A stretch of 21,110 bases of DNA from JBDROX01 sp043809645 (GCA_043809645.1 JBDROX010000011.1:1-21110); one strand, 5' to 3'. Numbered from the stretch's first letter, positions 15,537-21,110 are shown. Numbers and translations are program-made. Notes: generated from the sequence alone by a model not told the origin.

Positions 15537-16379
15537 TTATTTTTTTGTTAGCACCAATACATCCTGATCAATCATTTCACCTTTTTGATTCTCTTGCGGA
15601 ACAAAATCCTTCCAATCTCCTAGAAAAATATCAAAACCGAAAGATTCAGCAAGTTGTTTTATTTTCTCTGCTGAATGATAATATTTTAGCGTTTCAGCAC
15701 CTTCAAGATAGCCAGCCGTTGGATCACCTGATACTTTGAAAAACTTGACCGTAAAATTATCGCCATCTTTTAATGTACGAGTTTCGTTATCCGGGAATTG
15801 TTCGCCGTTATATAAAAAACGTGCATTGGTCGAATGACTTTTTAATTCCGGACTCGTACTTCCAATCGTGGCGATAAGTTTGCCACCTTGCGCCAATTTT
15901 TCAGAGAGAAGTTTGAATAATTCATCTAAGCTTTCGATATGGTCAATAGTGTACTTCATGATAGCAAGGTCAAGTTTTTTATTTTTGATGTTACGCAGAT
16001 ATTCCAATATTTCACTCTTTATGAAGGTGATGACATTCTTTCGGTTTTGATATTTTTCATTCGAAATGTATTTTTTCGCCAGTTCGAGCATAAGTGGCGC
16101 AACATCAACCCAATCCATATGTCCGCCCTCGTTATCTAATTTGCTGAAAAATTCATCATATCTATCAGGATGTGCACCACCACCTAATTCAGCAGAAAAA
16201 ATTGGAGCTTTTATATCAGCAGACTCTTGAAGTAATATAGCGTCGACAATTTGAGCAACTTTGAAATTCTTTTCGTTCTGCTCCAGTTCAGCAAATTTTT
16301 CAGCGATTTCTGGCGAAAAATACATTTCGAGTCCTTTATGATTATTGGAAGGATTTTGTGGTTTCATTTCTGGATTCAT
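15537..16379 (-). CDS. Class I SAM-dependent methyltransferase (cassette gene)
   Basis: 280 aa. The Rossmann-type methyltransferase core is visible: motif I AELGGGAHP (63-71) binds SAM, an acidic motif II is in MDWVDVAPLMLELA (88-101), then 'LDLAIMKYTIDHIESLDELFKLLSEKL' (136-162) and the post-motif GGKLIATIGS (165-174). The substrate cannot be named from sequence; a small molecule is as likely as RNA or protein. The first 60 residues are helical and unassigned. Preceded by an attC-like R' box at 16432-16438 and followed by a possible R'' half site at 15422-15428. No Shine-Dalgarno or promoter was recognised. Confidence 0.88.
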   Translation of the reverse strand: MNPEMKPQNPSNNHKGLEMYFSPEIAEKFAELEQNEKNFKVAQIVDAILLQESADIKAPIFSAELGGGAHPDRYDEFFSKLDNEGGHMDWVDVAPLMLELAKKYISNEKYQNRKNVITFIKSEILEYLRNIKNKKLDLAIMKYTIDHIESLDELFKLLSEKLAQGGKLIATIGSTSPELKSHSTNARFLYNGEQFPDNETRTLKDGDNFTVKFFKVSGDPTAGYLEGAETLKYYHSAEKIKQLAESFGFDIFLGDWKDFVPQENQKGEMIDQDVLVLTKK

Positions 16380-16431
16380 AAAAAAATAAAAGAATATTCG
16401 AAATTAATAAAGAAAAAGTGTTCGCTATTTC

Positions 16432-16490
16432 CGATAACATATGTGTATATCTGAAGTTCAATTGAAGTAATCTGCTATAATTGTGTGGAT
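16432..16490 (-). repeat. Degenerate/half attC-like site E
   Basis: On the minus strand the L'/R' half reads AACTTCAGATATACACATATGTTATCG, with R' box GTTATCG (16432-16438). It shares a 17-bp identical stretch (16442-16458) with site D. The R'' half is unclear. Bases after the R' box (GAAATAGC...TTTCTTTATTA) match those after site B. It lies between the pyrimidine-dimer glycosylase stop and the methyltransferase start. Confidence 0.5.
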
Positions 16491-16505
16491 GCACTAGCAG
16501 ATTAC
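16467..16505 (-). repeat. 9-bp inverted repeat spanning the glycosylase stop codon
   Basis: GTAATCTGC/GCAGATTAC, perfect arms (16467-16475, 16497-16505) with a 21-nt loop. One arm is the last three codons of the glycosylase gene, the other lies in site E. It may be the R''-side stem of the degenerate attC site or a transcript-stabilising hairpin. Confidence 0.5.
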
Positions 16506-16766
16506 GAAAACTAAATTTGGAGCGTGTTTTTTGTCCAAAGGTGAATTATGATTGTATTTTCTTATATTCATTTCGACAACCATTGCCTCATGTCTGTCGT
16601 ATAGCGCTTTTAATTTTCCTATCCATCTTTTAGTTTCGGGATGTTGGGAGTAACCTCCTTTGCCTACGTGCTTAGTCAGGATGTTCCAAAGTCCATGAAG
16701 CACCCCATGCCCTGCGAGCAAATGTTTTCTGCACAAATATTTTGGTTGTATGTCCCATATGCGCAT
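16494..16766 (-). CDS. Pyrimidine-dimer DNA glycosylase (endonuclease V-like)
   Basis: 90 aa. The N-terminus MRIWDIQPKYLCRKHLLAGHGVLHGLWNIL and the following 'GYSQHPETKRWIGKLKALYDRHEAMVVEM...YNHNSPLD' match the bacterial Pyr_excise family, related to T4 endonuclease V, which excises UV-induced cyclobutane dimers and nicks the abasic site. Members often have about 90-150 residues, so this is short but spans the recognisable domain. The start lies 3 nt after the tspO stop, so the two are co-translated. The usual EH(R)ELH segment reads GHGVLH here, so activity needs confirmation. Confidence 0.85.
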   Translation of the reverse strand: MRIWDIQPKYLCRKHLLAGHGVLHGLWNILTKHVGKGGYSQHPETKRWIGKLKALYDRHEAMVVEMNIRKYNHNSPLDKKHAPNLVFVIC

Positions 16767-16769
16767 GAC

Positions 16770-17165
16770 TTATTTATTTAAAATGGTTATGGTCAATTGT
16801 AAAACGGCTGCAAACGAAACCCAAAGTAAATAAGGAATTTGAATATAAGTAATCCATTGAGCGTGTGGAAAAATTACTATCATAGCCCAAATAAGTGTGC
16901 CCAGAACAAGCAATATATCAATAACTGCTAAAATATTATTTTTTAGACCAAACTGCAAAGGAGTAAAAGAAAAATTAAATATCAAATTGAGTATAAAGGG
17001 AAGTAAAATTAAAAAAGGTATTTGTTTTTTTACAAACATCCAAAAAACATTTCCAAACGATATCGCGATCAAGATATATAAAAATGTCCACACCGGACCG
17101 AAGAGCCACGAAGGAGGTGACCATGGGGGTTTAACAAGTTGTGAGTACCAACTCTTTGTGTCCAT
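16770..17165 (-). CDS. tspO: TspO/MBR family tryptophan-rich membrane protein
   Basis: 131 aa with about five hydrophobic helices. The family signature is clear: WYSQLVKPPWSPPSWLFGPVWTFLYILIA (6-34) at the start and 'PYLLWVSFAAVLQLTITILN' at the end. TspO proteins bind porphyrins and related ligands in the membrane and are linked to oxidative and photo-oxidative stress. The frame runs upstream into the preceding gene, so the ATG at 17165 (MDTKSWYSQ), 14 nt after that gene's stop, is chosen. Middle gene of a three-gene unit. Confidence 0.93.
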   Translation of the reverse strand: MDTKSWYSQLVKPPWSPPSWLFGPVWTFLYILIAISFGNVFWMFVKKQIPFLILLPFILNLIFNFSFTPLQFGLKNNILAVIDILLVLGTLIWAMIVIFPHAQWITYIQIPYLLWVSFAAVLQLTITILNK

Positions 17166-17179
17166 ATTATTTTTAATTA

Positions 17180-18526
17180 TTATTGCTTTAATCCAGTACA
17201 GCGCCAGTTTATTTCTGCTGTTTTTGTTTCTTCGCTCACCACACAGGCAGGGTTGCAACCTTCTTGGGTTGTAATTAGATTGGCATCAAACCACCATGTC
17301 TTGCTATTCTCGTTATAAGTCCCTCCTGATGCCAGAGCGCCACCTCCATTGATACATGAATTCAGAGCTATAGATCTAGCCTCATCTTCTGAAATTATCG
17401 CTGGCGTCTGGCTATAGTCGGCGCGATTAATAACATAATTGATCACAAAGCTCTGTAAGGCGCGCTCGAAGTCGTCGGTATCACTCGATCCTCGCTCGTA
17501 TGGGTAGTGCGAGAGCATAAAGACACGACCATCTGTCGCTTCAAACACATAGTGAAGCACTTCTCCACCAGCGCCTGCGGCCTTCGTCACTACACGGATC
17601 GCATCTTCTGTGCCAATGTGCACATCGTCTCGCGAGATTAAAAACTCACTCCCTTCAGTCCAGAGGTTTTGTGTAAACATTTCATCTAGGCTGATCTCAT
17701 ACACTGTCACCTGAAAGTATGGCCCGAGTGCAAAACCTTCGGTGTTTTGCGGAATTTCTAAGTTTGCGTCATGGGCAAAAAAAACGCTGGGGCCATTTTC
17801 ATACGGATACCAGCCATCGGGAGACCAGATAGAAAAATCGTCGTGTATATAGGAGTTTTGCTCGATGTCGCCTTCGTATAGCTTTTCAAGAAGTGTAGAT
17901 ATGTCTGTTTCAGTCCCTACCTCTACACCGGCTCTGTGTGAAAAATTTTGAAGTAATGTTCTGTAACCCTCATCGGATATGGTTTCTTCGGCAGAGGTAA
18001 CTGGGTTACCTACGGTTCTTTCATATTTCAATTCTCCGTCTTCTATCTTGTAAATACCTTCTAGTGTTTTGGCGCCGTCAAAATCGGATTCTTCAAAACC
18101 CGGGAATGCCTCAAGATATATAAGTGCATTGAAGCCCTCTATCGGCTGACTAACACGTTCAACGCCTGTACGAGTAAGTTCTTTTCTAAAGATTCCGCTA
18201 TAATCGCTTGGTGAGCTGTCCATATAGACAAAGCCTGCAATGGCTGCAAGTATTAGGATAATACTTGCTATTGCCGTCTTCATATTACCTCGATCGACAA
18301 AGATCGTTACCAGAGAAAAAAGGATGGCAAAACTTGCTGGCACTGTCCAAATATTAAAAATTGGATATGCTAAAAATAATGCCGAATCTCCGAAAGAAAG
18401 GCCGGCACCAATGAGAGCCCCAAGAAATGCAATAAGGAAGTATATCCAGGTTGAAAATCTTTTTTTCATGAGGCCAGCCAATAGTCCGATGATTATTCCA
18501 CTGGAGATAATAATGAGGATGAACAT
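17180..18526 (-). CDS. Four-helix membrane protein with large extracytoplasmic domain, function unknown
   Basis: 448 aa. Four hydrophobic helices near residues 1-20, 26-45, 48-76 and 83-102, then a soluble part of about 345 residues (YMDSSPSDYSG onward). The final 65 residues, 'ISEDEARSIALNSCINGGGALASGG...WWFDANL...GCNPACVVSEETKTAEINWRCTG', resemble a small Cys-containing domain that I recall at the ends of Patescibacteria lipoprotein-like or secreted proteins, with four Cys probably forming disulfides outside the cell. No enzyme motif is recognised. First gene of the unit with tspO and the dimer glycosylase. No Shine-Dalgarno; TATAAT-like boxes occur upstream (about 18552-18573 and 18655). 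Confidence 0.85.
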   Translation of the reverse strand: MFILIIISSGIIIGLLAGLMKKRFSTWIYFLIAFLGALIGAGLSFGDSALFLAYPIFNIWTVPASFAILFSLVTIFVDRGNMKTAIASIILILAAIAGFVYMDSSPSDYSGIFRKELTRTGVERVSQPIEGFNALIYLEAFPGFEESDFDGAKTLEGIYKIEDGELKYERTVGNPVTSAEETISDEGYRTLLQNFSHRAGVEVGTETDISTLLEKLYEGDIEQNSYIHDDFSIWSPDGWYPYENGPSVFFAHDANLEIPQNTEGFALGPYFQVTVYEISLDEMFTQNLWTEGSEFLISRDDVHIGTEDAIRVVTKAAGAGGEVLHYVFEATDGRVFMLSHYPYERGSSDTDDFERALQSFVINYVINRADYSQTPAIISEDEARSIALNSCINGGGALASGGTYNENSKTWWFDANLITTQEGCNPACVVSEETKTAEINWRCTGLKQ

Positions 18527-18695
18527 ATTTTTTTTGTATTATTGAGATAATTATATCTTTATTATAAATTAACTCGTTTTCGGAGAAAAGCAGAGGAAAC
18601 TCCTTGTTTCCCCTTTAATAAAAAATAAATCAAATTTCCTTCATTGTTAGGTGTATTATACTTTGGAATTGCTACAAAAATAAAAAAAATATTTC
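18527..18695 (-). other. AT-rich leader of the three-gene cassette
   Basis: No supported gene. On the minus strand it holds TATAAT-like boxes near 18655 (AAGTATAATAC), and near 18552-18573, without good -35 boxes. A hairpin GGAAAC/GTTTCC lies around 18598-18616. A CACCTAAC stretch near 18643-18650 resembles an attC R'' box but has no paired arm. Confidence 0.4.
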
Positions 18696-18781
18696 GCCTA
18701 ACGTTAGTGGTATACGAAGTTTTGCGGAGTGAAATATGGGTCGAGCGACGGCAGGAGCGAGCCAGATATACGCTGTTGTCC
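18696..18781 (-). repeat. attC-like recombination site C
   Basis: Minus strand: R'' box GGACAAC (18775-18781), a GTATAT arm, a GC-rich stretch with GGCTCGCTCC and GACCCATATTT, then AAAACTTCGTATACC and R' box GTTAGGC (18696-18702). The GTATAT/GTATAC arms pair with one G-U. Layout and several blocks match sites A and B. It follows the SDR gene and precedes the three-gene cassette. Confidence 0.7.
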
Positions 18782-18927
18782 GACCCGAGCGGAACGCCGT
18801 AGAGAGAGAATAACATGACAAGCCCGTAGCTAAAGCGTAGGGCGTAGCGTACATTTTTATCTTTTTGGAGATTTCCTGCGTAACTTTTCTTATTCAATGC
18901 AAAACAAAATTTTTCAGTTAATAATCG
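18782..18927 (-). other. GC-rich structured stretch after the SDR gene
   Basis: It lies between the SDR stop and site C. It contains several CTACG/CGTAG motifs and a GCCC...GGGC inverted repeat (about 18811-18845), unlike the AT-rich surroundings, plus one arm of the 21-bp inverted repeat. An open frame of 111 codons crosses it and site C but looks accidental. It may be a decayed second attC site. Confidence 0.4.
18854..18874. repeat. 21-bp inverted repeat flanking the SDR gene, left copy
   Basis: Exact reverse complement of 19737-19757 (AAATCTCCAAAAAGATAAAA plus one A). The two copies bracket the SDR gene and its short flanks, about 880 bp apart. Similarity continues imperfectly for a few more bases on each side. 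Confidence 0.85.
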
Positions 18928-19668
18928 TTAGCGTAAAGTCCATCCGCCGTCAACTACCAATACTTGACCGGTGATATAATCTGCTTTTTTTGAAGCTAAA
19001 AAGACCACGGCCTGCGCAATATCATCAGGTTTACCCATGCGCTTCCAAGGAATAAGGGCTAAAGTCCCTTTTTTTATATCCTCGGTCATCGTGTTTGTTG
19101 CTCCCGGTGTTTCAATAGCGCCTGGCGCGACTGCGTTTACATTTATTTTTTTACTAGCAAGTTCTAATGCAAGCGCCTTAATCATAGCATTTATTCCACC
19201 TTTAGAAGCGCAATAATGTACCAATCCCTCAAATCCAACTAATGAAGCAACGGATGAAATATTAATTATTTTTCCGCCAGCCTTCATCTCTTTAACTGCG
19301 GCTTGGGAGCATAAAAATACACTTTTTAAATTTATATCGAGTACTTTATCCCAGTCTGCTTCTTTCATATCTACAAAAGGTACAAACGGAAAAATTCCTG
19401 CATTATTAACGAAGATATCCAGCTTTCCGAATTTTTTCACGGCCTGATTAACTAAATTATCGACCTCATTTTTTTTTGATACATCACAGGCTATTGCCAT
19501 TGCTTTTGCGCCAAGTTTTTTCAGCTTATTAACTGCTTTTTTGCAACTCGCTAGTTCAATGTCGCTTACAACGACATTACAGCCCTCTTTGGCGAGTGCT
19601 AAAGCAATACCAAGACCAATCCCTTGTTTTGAGCCAGTTATAATGGCCACCTTGTTTTTTAATTGCAT
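18928..19668 (-). CDS. Short-chain dehydrogenase/reductase (FabG-like)
   Basis: 246 aa, the normal length of a classical SDR. NAD(P)-binding TGSKQGIG at 11-18; Asp36 at the end of the second strand suggests NAD(H). NNAG is at 88-91, Asn113 in DINLKS, Ser138/139 in INISS, and the catalytic YCASK places Tyr152 and Lys156; 'VNAVAPGAIETPG' and the C-terminal 'YITGQVLVVDGGWTLR' complete the family pattern. Closest in type to 3-oxoacyl-ACP reductase or glucose 1-dehydrogenase-like enzymes; the substrate is unknown. It lies between sites D and C as a single-gene cassette. No Shine-Dalgarno, but an A-rich leader. Confidence 0.94.
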   Translation of the reverse strand: MQLKNKVAIITGSKQGIGLGIALALAKEGCNVVVSDIELASCKKAVNKLKKLGAKAMAIACDVSKKNEVDNLVNQAVKKFGKLDIFVNNAGIFPFVPFVDMKEADWDKVLDINLKSVFLCSQAAVKEMKAGGKIINISSVASLVGFEGLVHYCASKGGINAMIKALALELASKKINVNAVAPGAIETPGATNTMTEDIKKGTLALIPWKRMGKPDDIAQAVVFLASKKADYITGQVLVVDGGWTLR

Positions 19669-19736
19669 ATTTTTTCTTTTTTTATTAATTATTGTTAATA
19701 TACCTTATAAAACATTCTATTAAAATAGCGAAGTGA

Positions 19737-19757
19737 AAATCTCCAAAAAGATAAAAA
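19737..19757. repeat. 21-bp inverted repeat flanking the SDR gene, right copy
   Basis: Partner of 18854-18874 in inverted orientation. It lies between the SDR start and site D. No short duplicated target was recognised outside the copies. Confidence 0.85.
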
Positions 19758-19765
19758 AATATGTC

Positions 19766-19832
19766 ATACAACGTTTGTGTATATCTGAAGTTTTCATCCC
19801 TATTCTAGCAGAACAAACTTCAATTATCAGAC
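19766..19832 (-). repeat. Degenerate attC-like site D
   Basis: Minus strand: a TGAAGTTT arm near 19815-19823 pairs with AAACTTCA; then GATATACACAAACG and R' box GTTGTAT (19766-19772). The expected R'' box is altered (GTCTGATAATTG instead of GTCTAAC). It shares 17 identical bases (19776-19792) with site E. It lies upstream of the SDR cassette. Confidence 0.5.
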
Positions 19833-19850
19833 GAAAGCTTTTTAATAAAA

Positions 19851-19897
19851 CTCCACCCAAACCCTCATAAAATTAAGGGATGAAAATTTGGGCGGAG
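19851..19897 (-). terminator. Intrinsic terminator of the small cassette transcript
   Basis: Arms CTCCGCCCAAA/TTTGGGTGGAG (19887-19897 and 19851-19861 on the plus strand), 11 pairs with one G-U, plus an inner CCCT/AGGG stem, followed on the minus strand by TTTTATT. Confidence 0.7.
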
Positions 19898-19920
19898 AAA
19901 AATTGACGCTCCATATGGAT

Positions 19921-19980
19921 TTAATTAAATTTGTCTTCTGACGTTTCGGGAGTACTAGGACTCATATCAATGTTTCTCAT
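19921..19980 (-). CDS. Possible 19-aa peptide in a gene-poor cassette
   Basis: ATG at 19980, TAA at 19921-19923; product MRNIDMSPSTPETSEDKFN, polar and acidic. It lies about 25-30 nt after a promoter-like box and 24 nt before a strong terminator. No Shine-Dalgarno. It could equally be the untranslated body of a small RNA. Confidence 0.3.
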   Translation of the reverse strand: MRNIDMSPSTPETSEDKFN

Positions 19981-20013
19981 AACTTTTTTACTAATTTAAT
20001 AAAATTACGTTAA

Positions 20014-20042
20014 ATTATATCACAAACTATGTTCGACCTGAA
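20014..20042 (-). promoter_or_regulatory. Extended -10 promoter of the gene-poor cassette
   Basis: Minus strand TGATATAAT: exact TATAAT (20014-20019) with an upstream TGn. The -35 region (TTCAGG, 20037-20042, 17-nt spacing) is weak. With the terminator at 19851-19897 it would give an RNA of about 160 nt. Confidence 0.5.
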
Positions 20043-20092
20043 ATAAATTGCCAAAAAAATCTTAAAATAATAAAGAAATTTCTGGCTATTTC

Positions 20093-20209
20093 AGCTAACG
20101 TTCCAGAATATGCGATGTTTGCCAGCGGTATAATATGCCCGAAGGGCGACCGCTGGCAAATATGGGTGTAGCGACCAACGGGAGCGAAACCGCATATTCT
20201 GTGTTAGAC
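20093..20209 (-). repeat. attC-like recombination site B
   Basis: The best-formed site. Minus strand: R'' GTCTAAC (20203-20209), arm CAGAATATGCG, conserved GGTTTCGCTCC...ACACCCATATTT, a variable stem TTTGCCAGCGG/CCGCTGGCAAA with an inner GCCC-TTCG-GGGC-type tip, then arm CGCATATTCTG and R' GTTAGCT (20093-20099). Outer and inner arms of 11 bp pair perfectly. It begins 6 nt after the stop of the 195-aa gene, as attC sites do in integron cassettes. Confidence 0.8.
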
Positions 20210-20215
20210 GCTGTT

Positions 20216-20803
20216 TTAATCACGGTCAAATTCAGTACCAACTTTCAAATTTTCTCTTGTATCAGTCGGCAAGTCTGCTTCTGCTATTTCAATAAAATTG
20301 GGAAGAAAAGCCTCTATTACACCAATGTTTCTTATTATTTCATCAACATTAGCTGGCCGCTCCCAATTTGGATGTTCGGATCGTAATTGTTTGCACATAA
20401 ATTGGCAGGCTTTTTTGATATAGCTTTTTGGATATGGTAATTGCGAAACTGGTTTATACATGCACTTAGCATATTTTCCTGGATTTGCCATGACTCCGCC
20501 ATAATCCTGCACAATTTTTTCTGCAAACTTGTCATGCAACGGATCTTTTGGGTCAAAAGATTCAGGAAAATATGCGTCTTCACCGCTTCTGACTTCTCTG
20601 TCAAATTGAGAGTGGCCAGCGAGCATTCCAAAACCTTGCGACATTATTTCACCTTCCTTTTTTAGAAAATCAATCCATAGCAATTTCAAATTGATTTTCT
20701 GCTTTTCTTCCCAATTTTTTGAAAATTCAGCTTCTTGAAGATCATTTTTCAACTTCCGTTGAATTTTGGAAAGAGAAAATTTTTTCTTAAAGCTTTCAAA
20801 CAT
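20216..20803 (-). CDS. Hypothetical cassette protein (195 aa)
   Basis: Not recognised. The N-terminal 55 residues are strongly charged and helical (KKKFSLSKIQRKLKNDLQEAE..., likely coiled coil). The rest is a soluble globular-looking domain with 'GMLAGHSQFDREVRSGEDAYFPESFDPKDPLHDKFAEKI' and 'PYPKSYIKKACQFMCKQLRSEHPNWERP'. No signal peptide or membrane segment. Start ATG at 20803 without Shine-Dalgarno; an internal Met54 (MSQGFGML) is an alternative start. It lies exactly between attC-like sites A (R' ends 27 nt upstream of the ATG) and B (R'' 6 nt after the stop), which supports it as one intact cassette. Confidence 0.75.
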   Translation of the reverse strand: MFESFKKKFSLSKIQRKLKNDLQEAEFSKNWEEKQKINLKLLWIDFLKKEGEIMSQGFGMLAGHSQFDREVRSGEDAYFPESFDPKDPLHDKFAEKIVQDYGGVMANPGKYAKCMYKPVSQLPYPKSYIKKACQFMCKQLRSEHPNWERPANVDEIIRNIGVIEAFLPNFIEIAEADLPTDTRENLKVGTEFDRD

Positions 20804-20829
20804 ATAGATATATTAGTGATTAAAATGGC

Positions 20830-20929
20830 GTCTAACGTTAGGGATATACGAAGTTTTTCTGGAACGAAGTGGAAGAAAAATTTGGGTGAAGCCCGAGCCG
20901 AGGGTTGAACCGTATATCCCTTGTTACAC
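20830..20929 (-). repeat. attC-like recombination site A
   Basis: Minus strand: R'' GTGTAAC (20923-20929), arm GGGATATACG, GGTTCAACCCTCGGCTCGGGC, CACCCAAATTT, a variable stem TTTTTCT/AGAAAAA, AAAACTTCGTATATCCC and R' GTTAGAC (20830-20836). The 10-bp outer arms pair perfectly. It shares block order with sites B and C. Confidence 0.78.
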
Positions 20930-21026
20930 GCCCCGACGACTGAAAGGAGGAGAGCGCAGCGTGGTCGAGCGATAGCGAGAAGTTCAAAAAATATTTTTCG
21001 TTCTTACTCATTATGATAGGCTTTTC

Positions 21027-21092
21027 TTAATTCTTATAAATTTGATTTTTTCCGTTTTGAAAAATGAAAGAGGGGTTAGGGGTGAATTTCAT
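21027..21092 (-). CDS. Possible 21-aa peptide with Shine-Dalgarno at the window edge
   Basis: ATG at 21092, TAA at 21027-21029; product begins MKFTPNPSFIFQNG and ends KNQIYKN. AAGGAG (21102-21107) lies 9 nt before the ATG, one of the few good ribosome-binding sites here. It would be the last gene of the cassette closed by site A, or a chance frame; a GC-rich stretch (about 20930-20995) separates it from the site. Confidence 0.35.
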   Translation of the reverse strand: MKFTPNPSFIFQNGKNQIYKN

Positions 21093-21110
21093 TTTTTAAA
21101 ACTCCTTATT

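Noticed and set aside
18540..18650. Further attC site between GAGTTAATTT and CACCTAAC
   Set aside because: Boxes of the right type are present but no complementary arms could be found between them.
18562..18897. Minus-strand open frame of 111 codons crossing the SDR downstream region
   Set aside because: It runs through attC-like site C and the GC-rich palindromic stretch, has no domain or Shine-Dalgarno, and its product looks random.
18690..20935. CRISPR array
   Set aside because: The repeated elements are long palindromes of unequal length separated by whole genes, not short identical repeats with uniform spacers.
1..21110. Alternative genetic code (UGA as Gly, as in Gracilibacteria/Absconditabacteria)
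   Set aside because: Genes end normally at TAA or TAG with full-length family products, and I saw no in-frame UGA inside conserved regions.

Overview
The window looks like a piece of a Patescibacteria (CPR, probably Parcubacteria-like) chromosome; this is inferred from the gene content, not from a database search. Supporting signs are very large secreted proteins that begin with a signal peptide plus a two-helix TrbC/VirB2 pilin-like module, a compact ribosomal/tRNA region, lysine-rich tails on housekeeping proteins, and few Shine-Dalgarno sequences. UGA appears to be read as stop. Every convincing protein gene is on the minus strand, so the window is best read from right to left.

Positions 1-10740 hold a two-gene envelope operon. 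A consensus-like promoter (about 10706-10734) drives a 685-aa secreted, membrane-anchored protein (8562-10619). Six bases after its stop begins a giant gene that stays open to the left edge (1-8555, at least 2851 codons, C-terminus outside the window). Both proteins start with the same signal peptide plus two-helix module. The giant one then carries Big_5-like, IPT/TIG-like, LamG-like and cysteine-rich 'CGNG' repeat segments, so it is probably a surface adhesin or fibre.

Positions 10758-15304 are housekeeping. In transcription order they are rpsP (bS16), khpA (KH protein), a promoter, tRNA-Val(GAC), a degenerate tRNA-Val-like copy, tRNA-Ile(GAU), lepB (signal peptidase I), hisS, rpsU (bS21) and a yqeY-like gene. 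Four near-perfect palindromic terminators and four consensus-like promoters separate these units. LepB is the enzyme expected to process the two secreted proteins.

Positions about 15422-21110 are accessory and AT-rich, and look like an integron gene-cassette array read on the minus strand. Three related imperfect palindromes (20830-20929, 20093-20209, 18696-18781), each bounded by RYYYAAC/GTTRRRY-type boxes, separate unrelated genes like attC sites. Two more degenerate or half sites lie at about 19766-19832 and 16432-16490. The cassettes carry an unknown 195-aa protein, a 19-codon ORF with its own promoter and terminator, an SDR oxidoreductase flanked by a 21-bp inverted repeat, a three-gene unit (membrane protein, TspO, pyrimidine-dimer glycosylase) and a SAM methyltransferase. 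No integrase lies in the window. If one exists it should be to the right, because the cassette genes point left. This array and the pilin-module giant proteins are the two parts most worth following up.
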